From Burkholderia anthina (GTDB lineage Bacteria > Pseudomonadota > Gammaproteobacteria > Burkholderiales > Burkholderiaceae), in assembly GCF_001547525.1 (NCBI RefSeq), contig NZ_CM003768.1, positions 558,001 through 622,000 on the forward strand: a stretch of 64,000 bases of DNA. The letters run 5' to 3'. The position numbers and the translations under genes are program-made. Positions 20,959 through 31,423 of the stretch are shown here, in pieces. Within the stretch, counting starts at the first letter, position 1, and every line of letters begins with the position of its first letter. The notes below the pieces were generated by a model. That model was not told the DNA's origin. It was given only the letters and a program-made list of their open reading frames with translations, and did not search any database.

Positions 20959-21954
20959 GTGCAAAAGATCCTGATCGTGCGCGTGTCGTCGCTGGGCGAC
21001 GTCGTGCACAACATGCCGGTGATCGCCGATATCCGGCGCCGCCACCCCGATGCGCAGATCGACTGGCTCGTCGAGGAAAGCTTTGTCGACCTCGTGCGGC
21101 TCGTCGACGGCGTGCGCAACGTGCTGCCGTTCTCGCTGCGCCGCTGGCGCAAGAAGCCGTTCTCGGGCGCGACGTGGCGCGAGATCCGTGCGTTCCGCCG
21201 GCGCCTCGCGGCCGAGCAGTACGACCTCGTGATCGACTGCCAGGGCCTCATCAAGACGGCATGGGTCGCGAGCTGGGCGCGCGGCCCGCTCGTCGGGCTC
21301 GGCAACCGCACCGACGGCGCCGGCTACGAATGGCCGGTGCGCTTCTTCTACCGCAAGCGCGTGCCGATCGCGCCGCGCACGCACGTGGTCGAGCGCTCGC
21401 GGCAGCTCGTCGCGGCCGCGCTGGACGACCCGGCGCCGACGCCGGCCGATCCGGTCGAATTCGGCCTCGACACGCGCGCGGCGGCGCTCGCGGTGGCCGC
21501 GCTCGGCCTGAACCTGCCGGTGCCGTACGTCGTGTTCGTTCACGCGACGTCGCGCGCCGACAAGCAGTGGCCGGATGCCGCGTGGATCGAGCTCGGCCAG
21601 GCGCTCGTGCAGCGCGGAGCGTCGCTCGTGCTGCCGTGGGGCAACGACGCGGAACGCGCGACCAGCGAGCGGCTCGCGAAGGAATTCGGCGCGGCGGCGA
21701 TCGTGCCGCCGAAGCTGTCGCTGCCGGCCGTGGTCGGGCTGATCGACGGCGCGGCCGCGACGGTCGGGGTTGATACAGGTCTGGTTCACATCGCGGCCGC
21801 GCTGAAGCGTCCGACGGTCGAACTGTACAATTTCGCGACGGCCTGGCGGACCGGCGGCTACTGGTCGCCGAACGTCGTCAATCTCGGCACGGCGGGGCAG
21901 CCCCCGTCGATCGCGCAGGTGAAGTCGGCGCTCGCGGGCTTCGGTCTCCTGTAA
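20959..21954 (+). CDS. waaC: LPS heptosyltransferase I
   Basis: This 331-residue family-9 glycosyltransferase adds the first L-glycero-D-manno-heptose to Kdo of the LPS inner core. It starts at a GTG as VQKILIVRVSSLGDVVHNMP, the diagnostic WaaC N-terminus. The later motif DTGLVHIAAALKRPTVELY (about residue 275) is the ADP-heptose binding segment. The upstream open frame is discarded because it lacks family sequence. Its stop overlaps the kdoO start (TAATG). The operon order waaC-kdoO-waaA groups inner-core assembly with Kdo modification. Confidence 0.94.
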   Translation: MQKILIVRVSSLGDVVHNMPVIADIRRRHPDAQIDWLVEESFVDLVRLVDGVRNVLPFSLRRWRKKPFSGATWREIRAFRRRLAAEQYDLVIDCQGLIKTAWVASWARGPLVGLGNRTDGAGYEWPVRFFYRKRVPIAPRTHVVERSRQLVAAALDDPAPTPADPVEFGLDTRAAALAVAALGLNLPVPYVVFVHATSRADKQWPDAAWIELGQALVQRGASLVLPWGNDAERATSERLAKEFGAAAIVPPKLSLPAVVGLIDGAAATVGVDTGLVHIAAALKRPTVELYNFATAWRTGGYWSPNVVNLGTAGQPPSIAQVKSALAGFGLL

Positions 21955-22862
21955 TGCTGTCCACACGCGAACCGATCATGAGCGAATCCCAGATCATCGA
22001 AGTCCCGTCCGCCGACTGGAGCGGACACAACCTGTCGGCGCCGCGCGAGCAGTTGCTGGCGGCGGTCGAGGAAGGCAAGGTGCTGTATTTCCCGCACCTG
22101 CGCTTCGCGATCGAAGGCGGCGAGGAAGCGTTGCTCGATCCGGCGCTCGCCGATCCGAAACGCAAGAACATCAGCCTCGCGCCGAACGGTGGCGCGCTTG
22201 CCGGCGTGCTGGGCGACAGCGTCACGCAGTCGGCCGTGCGCGCGCTCGTCGCGCGCTTCCAGCAGCAGGCCGGCACGCTCGTCGACGGCCTTTTCCCCGA
22301 ATATCGCGGCAAGCTGCGCGTCGCGCCGACGAGCCTGCGGCTGATGCAGGTCGAAACGCGCCAGACGTCGTGGCGCAAGGACGACAGCCGGCTGCACGTC
22401 GATGCGTTTCCGTCGCGGCCGAACTACGGCGAGCGCATCCTGCGCGTGTTCACGAACGTGAACCCGGCCGGCACGCCGCGCGTGTGGCGCGTCGGCGAGC
22501 CGTTCGAGGACGTCGCGAAGCGTTTCCTGCCGAAGATCCGGCCGCAGTTGCCGGGCTCGGCGTGGCTGCTCAACCTGCTGCACGTGACGAAATCGCCGCG
22601 CAGCGCATACGACCACCTGATGCTGAACCTGCACGACGGGATGAAGGCCGATCTCGACTACCAGAAGACGTGTCCACAGCAAACGATGCCGTTTCCGCCG
22701 GGCAGCGTGTGGATATGTTTCTCCGATCAGACTTCGCACGCTGTGATGTCCGGCCAGTTCATGCTCGAGCAGACCTTCTTCCTGCCGGTCGATGCGATGG
22801 TGCGCCGCGAGTGCGCGCCGCTCGGCATTCTCGAACGCCTGACGGGCAGGGCGCTGGTTTGA
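21954..22862 (+). CDS. kdoO: Kdo 3-hydroxylase, Fe(II)/2-oxoglutarate dioxygenase
   Basis: This 302-residue protein matches the 3-deoxy-D-manno-octulosonate 3-hydroxylase family, described in Burkholderia and Yersinia. It converts outer Kdo of lipid A core to Ko (D-glycero-D-talo-octulosonic acid). The facial triad candidates are His148 and Asp150 in RLHVDAF and His262 in SDQTSHAVMSG. The first ATG overlaps the waaC stop. A second ATG (MSESQ, nine residues in) would also serve. Placement between waaC and waaA, whose products act on the same Kdo region, strongly supports the call. It should act in the cytoplasm on lipid-linked Kdo. Confidence 0.9.
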   Translation: MLSTREPIMSESQIIEVPSADWSGHNLSAPREQLLAAVEEGKVLYFPHLRFAIEGGEEALLDPALADPKRKNISLAPNGGALAGVLGDSVTQSAVRALVARFQQQAGTLVDGLFPEYRGKLRVAPTSLRLMQVETRQTSWRKDDSRLHVDAFPSRPNYGERILRVFTNVNPAGTPRVWRVGEPFEDVAKRFLPKIRPQLPGSAWLLNLLHVTKSPRSAYDHLMLNLHDGMKADLDYQKTCPQQTMPFPPGSVWICFSDQTSHAVMSGQFMLEQTFFLPVDAMVRRECAPLGILERLTGRALV

Positions 22863-22899
22863 GCGCGCCCCTGTTTCGACGCAACGCCCGGGCGGCCGC

Positions 22900-24252
22900 A
22901 TGCTGAGGGCGATCTATCGTGCGCTGTGGTGGCTCGTCGCGCCGGCCGCGGTCATCCGGCTTTATGTGCGTTCGCGCAAGGAGCGCGGTTATCGCGAGCA
23001 TATCGGCGAGCGCTTCGGCCAGGTCGCGGGCCGCTCGCCGGACGACCGCGCGCCGCTGATCTGGGTGCATGCGGTGTCGGTCGGCGAGACGCGCGCCGCG
23101 CAGCCGCTGATCGATGCGCTGATGCACGCGCGCCCCGATGCGCGCATCCTGCTCACGCACATGACGCCGAGCGGCCGCGCGACGGGCGAACAGATCTTCG
23201 GCGATCGCGTGCTGCGCTGCTACCTGCCGTACGACATGCCGGGCGCGGTGCGGCGCTTCCTGCGCGCATGGCGGCCGACGCTCGGCCTCGTGATGGAAAC
23301 CGAGGTGTGGCCGACGCTGATCGACGAGTGCCGCCGCGCGGACGTGCCGCTCGTGCTGACCAATGCGCGGATGTCCGCGCGCTCGTTCCGGCGCGCGGCG
23401 AAGTTCGGCGCGGCCACGCGCGACGTGTTCGGCGGCTTCTCGCGCGTGCTCGCGCAGAGCCCGGCCGATGCGGAGCGGTTGACGTCGCTCGGCGCCCGCA
23501 ACGTGACCGTGCTCGGCAACCTGAAGTTCGACATGACGACGCCGCCGGAGCTCGCGGCACGCGGCCATGCGTGGCGCGACGCGATCGGCGCGCGGCCGGT
23601 GTGGGTCGCGGCCAGCACACGCGAGAACGAGGAAGCGCTGGTGCTGCAGGCGTTCGCGGAAATGCGCACGCCCGGCGCGCTGCTGGCGCTCGTGCCGCGT
23701 CATCCGCAGCGCTTCGCCGAAGTCGAGGCGCTCGTCGTGCGCAGCGGGCTCAAGTGTGTGCGGCGCTCCGTCTGGGCGGCCGATGCGGCCGCGCTCGCGG
23801 CCGGCCGGCCGGCCGCCGAACCGTTGGCCGGCGACGTGACGGTGCTGCTCGGCGATTCGATGGGCGAGCTTGGCGCGTACTACGCGGCGGCCGACATCGC
23901 GTTCATCGGCGGCAGCCTGCTGCCGCTCGGCGGGCAGAACCTGATCGAGGCGTGCGCGGTCGGCGTGCCGGTGCTGATCGGGCCGCACGTGTTCAACTTC
24001 ACGCAGGCGACCGCCGATGCGGTCGCGGCCGGTGCGGCGATGCAGGTCGCGGATCCGCTCGATCTCGCGCACGTGCTCGACGCGCTGTTCGCCGACAAGG
24101 CACGGCGCATCGCGATGGGCGCGGCCGGCGCGGCCTTCGCGGCGCGTCACCGCGGCGCGACCGCGCGTACGGTCGACGTGCTCGCCGCGCTGCTGCCGCC
24201 CGTCGAAGCCGACACGCGTGCGCTGCCGGGCGCCGCTTCCGAAGACGAATAG
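22900..24252 (+). CDS. waaA: Kdo transferase
   Basis: This 450-residue protein transfers Kdo from CMP-Kdo to lipid IVA. An N-terminal membrane anchor (LWWLVAPAAVIRLYV) is followed by IWVHAVSVGETRAA, LVMETEVWPTLIDEC and NLKFDMTTPPEL. Near residue 340 lies GGSLLPLGGQNLIEA and then GVPVLIGPHVFNFTQ. All are hallmarks of family GT30. It starts 37 bases after kdoO and ends convergent to ureG. Confidence 0.96.
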   Translation: MLRAIYRALWWLVAPAAVIRLYVRSRKERGYREHIGERFGQVAGRSPDDRAPLIWVHAVSVGETRAAQPLIDALMHARPDARILLTHMTPSGRATGEQIFGDRVLRCYLPYDMPGAVRRFLRAWRPTLGLVMETEVWPTLIDECRRADVPLVLTNARMSARSFRRAAKFGAATRDVFGGFSRVLAQSPADAERLTSLGARNVTVLGNLKFDMTTPPELAARGHAWRDAIGARPVWVAASTRENEEALVLQAFAEMRTPGALLALVPRHPQRFAEVEALVVRSGLKCVRRSVWAADAAALAAGRPAAEPLAGDVTVLLGDSMGELGAYYAAADIAFIGGSLLPLGGQNLIEACAVGVPVLIGPHVFNFTQATADAVAAGAAMQVADPLDLAHVLDALFADKARRIAMGAAGAAFAARHRGATARTVDVLAALLPPVEADTRALPGAASEDE

Positions 24253-24315
24253 ACGAAGGGCGGCGCAAGGCCGCCCGCGCACGCGTGGCGGCGACGCGAG
24301 CCGCCGCCAGGCCGC

Positions 24316-24963
24316 TCACACCGTCAGCAAGCCCTTCTTCTCGATGAACGCGATCACGTCCGCGACGCCGTCGAGCGCCTTCAGGTTCGTCATCACGTAA
24401 GGCCGCTCGCCGCGCATTTTCTTCGTGTCGGACGCCATCACGTCGAGGTTCGCGCCGACCAGCGGCGCGAGGTCGGTCTTGTTGATCACGAGCAGGTCGG
24501 ACTTCGTGATGCCGGGGCCGCCCTTGCGCGGAATCTTCTCGCCGCCGGCCACGTCGATCACGTAGATCGTCAGGTCCGACAGCTCGGGGCTGAAGGTCGC
24601 CGCGAGATTGTCGCCGCCGGACTCGATGAACACGATGTCGGCATCGGGAAAGCGCGCGAGCATCCGGTCGACCGCTTCGAGGTTGATCGACGCATCCTCG
24701 CGGATCGCCGTGTGCGGGCAGCCGCCCGTCTCGACACCCATGATGCGTTCCTCGGGCAGCGCGCCCGCGACCGTCAGCAGCCGCTGGTCTTCCTTCGTAT
24801 AGATGTCGTTCGTGATCGCGACGAGGTCGTACTTGTCGCGCATCGCCTTGCACAGCATTTCGAGCAGCGTGGTCTTGCCGGAGCCGACGGGGCCGCCGAT
24901 GCCGACGCGCAGCGGCGGCAGTTTCTTCGTGCGGCGGGCGGAGGAGGGAGCAGGTGCGTTCAT
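24316..24963 (-). CDS. ureG: urease accessory GTPase
   Basis: This 215-residue SIMIBI GTPase drives nickel delivery to apo-urease. It has a P-loop [10 protein letters not shown] (residues 23-32), the metal-binding CPH motif (Cys82-Pro83-His84), ESGGDN as switch region and NKTDLAPL for guanine recognition. It is the last gene of the urease operon, 17 bases after ureF. The start was placed at [14 protein letters not shown], because the upstream frame is antisense-like filler in ureF. It works in a complex with UreF and UreD and receives Ni from UreE. Confidence 0.97.
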   Translation of the reverse strand: MNAPAPSSARRTKKLPPLRVGIGGPVGSGKTTLLEMLCKAMRDKYDLVAITNDIYTKEDQRLLTVAGALPEERIMGVETGGCPHTAIREDASINLEAVDRMLARFPDADIVFIESGGDNLAATFSPELSDLTIYVIDVAGGEKIPRKGGPGITKSDLLVINKTDLAPLVGANLDVMASDTKKMRGERPYVMTNLKALDGVADVIAFIEKKGLLTV

Positions 24964-24980
24964 GGTCGGGGCGAAGAGGT

Positions 24981-25661
24981 TCAGGAGCGGAACAACCGCG
25001 AGTACTGGGTTTCGTGCCGCGCGGAAAGGATGCCGAGCTGCGGCGCGAACGTGTTGACGGCGTCGGGCGGCGTCGCGAGCGCGCGGCGCACGGCGGCGTC
25101 GATCGCGCCGCGCAGCGCGACGATGATGCGTTGCCCGGCGAGCTGGCCGAGCGGCACGGCCTTCAGCGCGGCGGACGTCTGGTTCTCGACCCAGCCGAAT
25201 GCATACGCGGCGAGCGTCGCGTCGGGGCTCGCGTCGTGTGCGGCGGCCGCGTACGCGAACGCGGTCGGCAGCGCGATCGGCGCGATCGACGCGAGCGTCG
25301 CGCGGCGTGCGGCGTCGCCCCATTCGAGCGACGCGCACAGCTGCGCCAGCGACCAGCCCATCTGTTCGGTTTCGCGGCGCAGTTCGGCCGATTCCCGGCT
25401 CGCGACGAACCATGCGTTTTCGGCGGCGAGCGCGTGCGTGTCGTGCGCCTGCCAGCGGGCGAGCTGGTGCGCGAGGAACGGCAATTCGCCGTGCGCGAGC
25501 ACGTCGGTCAGGCCGCTCGCGATCCAGTCGCGCGCGGAATCGGCGTCGCGGATCAGGTTCGCGTCGAGCGCGGCTTCGAGGCCCTGCGAATAGCTGTACG
25601 CGCCGATCGGTAGTGCGGGCGACGCGAGGTGCAGCAGCGCGACGAGTTCAGTGGTGGTCAT
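24981..25661 (-). CDS. ureF: urease accessory protein UreF
   Basis: This 226-residue all-helical protein starts [20 protein letters not shown] and continues [11 protein letters not shown]. The [15 protein letters not shown] segment is the family signature. It ends near [19 protein letters not shown] and the conserved C-terminal tail with [19 protein letters not shown]. It is the bridge between UreG and the UreD-urease complex, gating GTP-dependent nickel insertion. Its ATG lies inside the last codons of ureE (14-base overlap), so translation is coupled. Confidence 0.96.
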   Translation of the reverse strand: MTTTELVALLHLASPALPIGAYSYSQGLEAALDANLIRDADSARDWIASGLTDVLAHGELPFLAHQLARWQAHDTHALAAENAWFVASRESAELRRETEQMGWSLAQLCASLEWGDAARRATLASIAPIALPTAFAYAAAAHDASPDATLAAYAFGWVENQTSAALKAVPLGQLAGQRIIVALRGAIDAAVRRALATPPDAVNTFAPQLGILSARHETQYSRLFRS

Positions 25662-26262
25662 GACCGTGGTGGCCGTGCGTGCAGCCGGGACCATGCTGAT
25701 GGCCGTGATCGTGATCGTGATCGTGCGAATGCGAATGCGAATGCCCGTGGTGTTCGCCGAACACCTGCTGCGCGAGCGCGTAATCCTCGGCGAACGTCGC
25801 GTCGTGCCCGTGCTTGTGGCCGCCGCCGTACGCGCCGGCTTCCGGCTGGAACGGTGCGCGCGTTTCCTCGACCTGCGTGCCGAGCCGGCGCAGCATGTCC
25901 GCGAGCACGGGATCGGCCTCGAGCTTCAGGTAGCCGTCGCCGATCTCGACCGGCGTGTGACGGTTGCCGAGATGGTAGGCGGCGCGCATCAGCGTGAGCG
26001 GGTCGGCCGCGCGTACGAGCAGCACGGTTTCGGCGGCAGCGGCGATGCGCACGAGCGCGCCGTCGTCGGCGACGAGCACGTCGCCGTCGCGCAGCACCGT
26101 GCCGCGCGGCAGCAGGACCGCGACGTCCTCGCCGGTGTCGAGCGTCGCCGCGAGGCGGCTCTTGCAGCGGGCGTCATAGGCGAGCGTGAGCGTCGGCGCG
26201 CGCGCGACGAGCGACGCGGCGAGTTTCACGTTCGGGGCAATGCGTTTGTCGAGGGTGCGCAT
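25648..26262 (-). CDS. ureE: urease nickel metallochaperone UreE
   Basis: This 204-residue protein has an N-terminal peptide-binding domain ([19 protein letters not shown]) and a metal-binding middle domain with [13 protein letters not shown]. Its C-terminal tail is very histidine-rich: roughly half of the last 30 residues are His, alternating with Ser, Asp or Gly. UreE binds Ni(II) and passes it to UreG. The long His tail suggests high nickel storage capacity, as in Klebsiella UreE. It follows ureC by 18 bases and overlaps ureF. Confidence 0.96.
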   Translation of the reverse strand: MRTLDKRIAPNVKLAASLVARAPTLTLAYDARCKSRLAATLDTGEDVAVLLPRGTVLRDGDVLVADDGALVRIAAAAETVLLVRAADPLTLMRAAYHLGNRHTPVEIGDGYLKLEADPVLADMLRRLGTQVEETRAPFQPEAGAYGGGHKHGHDATFAEDYALAQQVFGEHHGHSHSHSHDHDHDHGHQHGPGCTHGHHGHDHH

Positions 26263-26280
26263 GAAACTGGGGATTCCGAA

Positions 26281-27987
26281 TCAGAACAGGAAATAGCGCT
26301 GCGCCATCGGCAGCACCGTCGCCGGTTCGCAGGTGAGCAACTGGCCATCGGCGATCACGTCGTAGGTTTCCGGATCGACGCTGATCGACGGGCGCCATGC
26401 GTTGTGAATCATGTCGGCCTTCGTCACGTTGCGGCAGTTGCGCACCGGCACGATCCGCTTCGCGAGGCCGTAGCGTTCCGCGATGCCGGCGTCGGCCGCC
26501 ATCTGCGACACGAAGGTCAGCGACGTGCGCGCGAGCGCGCCGCCGCGCGTCGCGAACATCTCGCGGTAATGAACCGGCTGCGGCGTCGGGATCGACGCGT
26601 TCGGGTCGCCCATCTGCGCGAGCGCGATCATCCCGCCCTTCAGGATCATCGACGGCTTGATCCCGAAGAACGCGGGCTCCCACAGCACGAGGTCGGCCCA
26701 CTTGCCGGGCTCGATCGAGCCGACTTCGTGCGCGATCCCGTGCGTGAGCGCCGGGTTGATCGTGTACTTCGCGACGTAGCGCTTCGCGCGGAAGTTGTCG
26801 TTGCGCGCGGTGTCCTCCGGCAGCGCGCCGCGCTGCACCTTCATCTTGTGCGCGGTCTGCCACGTACGGATGATCACTTCGCCGACGCGGCCCATCGCCT
26901 GCGAATCGGACGACAGCATCGACAGCGCGCCGAGATCGTGCAGGATGTCCTCGGCCGCGATCGTCTCGCGGCGAATGCGCGATTCGGCGAACGCGAGATC
27001 CTCGGCGATCGACGGATCGAGGTGATGGCACACCATCAGCATGTCGAGATGCTCGTCGAGCGTGTTGATCGTGTACGGGCGCGTCGGATTGGTCGACGAC
27101 GGCAGCACGTTCATCTCGCCGCACACCTTCAGGATGTCGGGCGCATGGCCGCCGCCCGCGCCTTCGGTGTGGTACGTGTGGATCGTGCGGCCCTTGAACG
27201 CGGCGACCGTCGATTCGACGAAGCCGGCTTCGTTCAGCGTGTCGGTGTGGATCGCGACCTGCGTGTCGGTGTCGTCGGCCACCGACAGGCAGTTGTCGAT
27301 CGCGGCGGGCGTCGTGCCCCAGTCCTCGTGCAGCTTCAGGCCGATCGCGCCGGCCGCGATCTGCTCGACGAGCGGCTGCGGCAGGCTCGCATTGCCCTTG
27401 CCGAGAAAGCCGAGATTGATCGGCCAGCCGTCGGCCGCCTGCAGCATGCGCTCCATGTGCCACGGGCCCGGCGTGCAGGTCGTCGCGTTGGTGCCGGTGG
27501 CCGGCCCCGTGCCGCCGCCGAGCATCGTCGTGACGCCCGACGCGAGCGCTTCGTCGATCTGCTGCGGGCTGATGAAGTGGATGTGCGTGTCGATGCCGCC
27601 CGCCGTCACGATCAGCCCTTCGCCGGCGATCACTTCGGTGGCCGCGCCGATCGCGATCGTCACGCCCGGCTGGATGTCGGGGTTGCCGGCCTTGCCGATC
27701 GCGGCGATGCGGCCGTGCTTGATCGCGATGTCGGCCTTCACGATGCCCCAGTGATCGAGTATCACGGCGTTCGTGATGACGGTATCGGGCACGTCGGCGG
27801 CCACGCGCTGCGACTGGCCCATCCCGTCGCGGATCACCTTCCCGCCGCCGAATTTCACTTCCTCGCCGTAGGTCGTGAAGTCGCGTTCGATCTCGATCAG
27901 CAGTTCGGTATCGGCGAGCCGGACGCGGTCGCCCGTCGTCGGCCCGAACATTTCCGCGTACGCGCGGCGGCTCAAGCGTAGTGTCAT
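26281..27987 (-). CDS. ureC: urease alpha (catalytic) subunit
   Basis: This 568-residue amidohydrolase splits urea to ammonia and carbamate in the cytoplasm. Nickel-site residues are visible: HIH in [12 protein letters not shown] (about residue 134), the carbamylated Lys in [14 protein letters not shown] (about 217) and the active-site flap Cys-His in MVCHHLDPS (about 320). Length is typical for separate-subunit bacterial ureases. It lies 29 bases downstream of ureB within the structural gene order ureA-ureB-ureC. Confidence 0.98.
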   Translation of the reverse strand: MTLRLSRRAYAEMFGPTTGDRVRLADTELLIEIERDFTTYGEEVKFGGGKVIRDGMGQSQRVAADVPDTVITNAVILDHWGIVKADIAIKHGRIAAIGKAGNPDIQPGVTIAIGAATEVIAGEGLIVTAGGIDTHIHFISPQQIDEALASGVTTMLGGGTGPATGTNATTCTPGPWHMERMLQAADGWPINLGFLGKGNASLPQPLVEQIAAGAIGLKLHEDWGTTPAAIDNCLSVADDTDTQVAIHTDTLNEAGFVESTVAAFKGRTIHTYHTEGAGGGHAPDILKVCGEMNVLPSSTNPTRPYTINTLDEHLDMLMVCHHLDPSIAEDLAFAESRIRRETIAAEDILHDLGALSMLSSDSQAMGRVGEVIIRTWQTAHKMKVQRGALPEDTARNDNFRAKRYVAKYTINPALTHGIAHEVGSIEPGKWADLVLWEPAFFGIKPSMILKGGMIALAQMGDPNASIPTPQPVHYREMFATRGGALARTSLTFVSQMAADAGIAERYGLAKRIVPVRNCRNVTKADMIHNAWRPSISVDPETYDVIADGQLLTCEPATVLPMAQRYFLF

Positions 27988-28016
27988 GTTGCTGTTCCTG
28001 AAGAGCGGGGCGCGGC

Positions 28017-28322
28017 TTACAGCGGCCCCATCACCTTGCCCTGAAAACCGTAGACGGCGCGCTCGCCCGCGAGGGCGACGAGCTCGACGGTGCGCGTCTG
28101 GCCCGGCTCGAAGCGCACGGCCGTGCCGGCCGCGATGTTGAGCCGGAAGCCGCGCGCGGCCGCGCGGTCGAACGACAGTGCATCGTTGACTTCGAAGAAG
28201 TGGTAGTGCGAGCCGACCTGCACCGGGCGGTCGCCGGTGTTCGCGACAGCGAGCGTCAGCGTCGCACGGCCTGCGTTCAGTTCGTGTTCGCCGTCGTCGG
28301 TGAGGATTTCGCCGGGGATCAT
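28017..28322 (-). CDS. ureB: urease beta subunit
   Basis: This 101-residue subunit starts [19 protein letters not shown] and contains [14 protein letters not shown] and [19 protein letters not shown], standard UreB segments. The ATG is chosen because AAGGTGG lies about eight bases upstream and 101 residues is the usual length. A GTG seven codons earlier overlaps the ureA stop (GTGA) and is the alternative start. It packs against the alpha subunit in the (alpha-beta-gamma) trimer. Confidence 0.95.
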   Translation of the reverse strand: MIPGEILTDDGEHELNAGRATLTLAVANTGDRPVQVGSHYHFFEVNDALSFDRAAARGFRLNIAAGTAVRFEPGQTRTVELVALAGERAVYGFQGKVMGPL

Positions 28323-28339
28323 GCGCGGTACCACCTTGG

Positions 28340-28642
28340 TCACGGAATCGGATGATGGACGGTCACGAGCTTCGTGCCGTCGGGGAAGGTCGCTTCAACC
28401 TGGATGTCGGGAATCATTTCCGGCACGCCGTCCATCACGTCGTCGCGCGTGAGCAGCGTCGTGCCGTAGTGCATCACTTCGGCCACCGTCTTGCCGTCGC
28501 GCGCGGCTTCCATCAACGCCGCGGTGATGAAGGCGACCGCCTCCGGATAGTTGAGCTTCAAGCCGCGCGCACGGCGGCGTTCGGCGAGCAGCGCCGCCGT
28601 GAAGATCAGCAGCTTGTCCTTTTCGCGGGGAGTCAGTTTCAT
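28340..28642 (-). CDS. ureA: urease gamma subunit
   Basis: This 100-residue protein starts [20 protein letters not shown]. It contains [22 protein letters not shown] and ends [18 protein letters not shown], all classic UreA. It is the first structural gene. About 236 bases separate it from ureD, a gap in which I see no gene and no convincing promoter. The purine stretch before the ATG (CTGCCTTC on the complementary strand) offers a weak ribosome-binding site. Confidence 0.97.
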
Positions 28643-28878
28643 GAAGGCAGGCGTTCAGGAAAACGTAATTTTTATCGGTACGCACGCGATCGGGCAGGCG
28701 CGCGGATCATCGTAGCACCGCGCTGTTTGGCGTGCGTCGTGTATCGCTTATGTAAGCAGCAAGGGGCGTGCCATGTGCATTCGGCGCGCCGTCATGCTCT
28801 TTCGTGGTGCGCGATGCGTGAAGAATGTGCGCCCTGTGTCGCGGCATTGCGCCGAAACGGTGCGCGATGCGTGCGCGT

Positions 28879-29754
<876 letters not shown>

Positions 29755-29868
29755 CTATTGGACGTGGAGAGGCTAAGACTTTCACTGAAATGCTCGGGTT
29801 CAGCGAGCGTTGAAGAAGACCATTTTAATGAAATTCTTGTCGCCTCTCGGCATTCGTCCAAGCCTTCA

Positions 29869-30561
29869 CTACACCGCGATCAATTCCCGCACCCCATTCG
29901 TCTCCATATCCCGCGCGTCGCCGCCCGCGACGATCTCTCCGCGGCTCATCACCCAGTAATGGTCCGCGATCGAGCGCGCGAAATCGTAATACTGTTCGAC
30001 GAGCAGCACGGTCATCCTCGATTCGTCGACGAGCTGGCGCAGCGTGCGCCCGATGTCCTGGATGATCGACGGCTGGATGCCTTCGGTCGGCTCGTCGAGG
30101 ATCAGCAACTGCGGCTCGCTCATCAGCGCGCGGCCGATCGCGAGCTGCTGCTGCTGGCCGCCCGACAGGTCGCCGCCGCGCCGTGCGCGCATGTCCTTCA
30201 GCACCGGAAACAGCTCGTAGATGCGGTCGGGCACTTTCGACGGCGCCTTGCGGCTCGCCGCGCCGACGAGCAGGTTTTCCTCGACGGTGAGCCGCGGAAA
30301 GATGTCGCGGCCCTGCGGCACGTAAGCGAGCCCGGCCGCCACACGCGCATACGGCGGCAACGCGCCGAGTGCGGCGCCGCGCCACGACACGCTCCCGCTT
30401 TTCGCGGCGACGACGCCCATCAGGCAGCGCAGCAGCGTGCTCTTGCCGACGCCGTTGCGGCCGAGCAGCACGGTGAGCTTGCCGTCGTCGGCGACGAGGT
30501 TCACGTTGCGCAGGATATGGCTGCCGCCGTAGTACTGGTTCAGCGCTTCGATTTTCAGCAT
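29869..30561 (-). CDS. urtE: urea ABC transporter ATPase UrtE
   Basis: This 230-residue LivF-type ATPase has Walker A GRNGVGKST (about residue 34), signature LSGGQQQQLAIGRAL and Walker B LLILDEPTEGIQPS, then the H-loop region VLLVEQYYDFA. LivF-like length and its pairing with UrtD identify it as the second ATPase of the five-part urea importer. It starts four bases after urtD. Coupling with the urease operon downstream makes urea, rather than amino acids, the likely cargo. Confidence 0.95.
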   Translation of the reverse strand: MLKIEALNQYYGGSHILRNVNLVADDGKLTVLLGRNGVGKSTLLRCLMGVVAAKSGSVSWRGAALGALPPYARVAAGLAYVPQGRDIFPRLTVEENLLVGAASRKAPSKVPDRIYELFPVLKDMRARRGGDLSGGQQQQLAIGRALMSEPQLLILDEPTEGIQPSIIQDIGRTLRQLVDESRMTVLLVEQYYDFARSIADHYWVMSRGEIVAGGDARDMETNGVRELIAV

Positions 30562-30565
30562 CGCA

Positions 30566-31423
30566 TCATCGTCCGAGGTAAGACTCGATCACCGCTTCGT
30601 CACGCTTGACCTGGTCGAGCGTGCCGTGCGCGAGCACCGCGCCTTCGGCCATCACCGTCACGCGCCCCGTGTCGCCCGCGAGCGCCGCGACGAATTCCAT
30701 GTCGTGCTCGACGACCATCATCGAGCAGGTGCCGCGCAGCGTGTTCAGCAGCTCGGCGAGCTCCATCGTCTCGTGGTCGGTCATCCCGGCCGCCGGCTCG
30801 TCGAGCAGCAGCAGCGCGGGACGCTGCATCAGCAGCATGCCGATTTCGAGCCGCTGCTTCTGCCCGTGCGACAGCTCGCCGGCCGCGCGATACGCATCGC
30901 TTTCGAGGCCGATCAGCGCGAGCGTCTCCTCGATCTTCGCCTGCGCGGTGCGGTCGAGCCGCGCGCGCAGCGACGCGAGCCAGCCCTTGTCGGTCTGCAT
31001 CGCGAGTTCGAGGTTTTCCCACACCGGGTGCTGTTCGAACACGGTCGGCTTCTGGAACTTGCGGCCGATCCCCGCGCGCGCGATCTCGGGTTCGTTCATC
31101 CGCGCGAGGTCGATCGTCTGGCCGAGAAACACCTTGCCTGCGTCGGGCCGCGTCTTGCCGGTGATCACGTCCATCATCGTCGTCTTGCCCGCGCCGTTCG
31201 GGCCGATCACGCAGCGCAGCTCGCCCGCGTCGATCGCGAGCGACAGCTTCTTCAGCGCGCGAAAACCGTCGAAGCTCACCTCGATATCCTCGAGATAGAG
31301 GATCGTGCCGTGCGACGTGTCGATGCCGGGCGGCACGACGCGCCCCATCGACGCGCTGCCGCTGACGGCGAGCAGCTCGTCTTCGGGCGGCGGCGTGAAC
31401 TGATAGAGAGCCGTGCCGTTCAT
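30566..31423 (-). CDS. urtD: urea ABC transporter ATPase UrtD
   Basis: This 285-residue LivG-type ATPase has an N-terminal extension of about 40 residues. It then has Walker A GPNGAGKTTMMDVITG, signature LSHGQKQRLEIGMLL, Walker B LLLLDEPAAGMTD and H-loop VVEHDMEFV. The start MNGTALYQFTPPPEDE overlaps the urtC stop (ATGA). The open frame continuing upstream across urtC is a shadow. With UrtE it powers urea uptake at the inner membrane. Confidence 0.95.
   Translation of the reverse strand: MNGTALYQFTPPPEDELLAVSGSASMGRVVPPGIDTSHGTILYLEDIEVSFDGFRALKKLSLAIDAGELRCVIGPNGAGKTTMMDVITGKTRPDAGKVFLGQTIDLARMNEPEIARAGIGRKFQKPTVFEQHPVWENLELAMQTDKGWLASLRARLDRTAQAKIEETLALIGLESDAYRAAGELSHGQKQRLEIGMLLMQRPALLLLDEPAAGMTDHETMELAELLNTLRGTCSMMVVEHDMEFVAALAGDTGRVTVMAEGAVLAHGTLDQVKRDEAVIESYLGR

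Noticed and set aside
24257..24276. Terminator between waaA and ureG
   Set aside because: GGGCGGC/GCCGCCC can pair but there is no T-run on either strand and similar stems occur by chance in this GC-rich DNA.
25651..27981. 776-codon plus-strand frame across ureE and ureC
   Set aside because: Antisense artefact of high GC third positions. The minus-strand urease genes explain all conservation.
29791..29807. Terminator between urtE and ureD
   Set aside because: Only a five-base stem with seven-base loop and no T-run, too weak to call.
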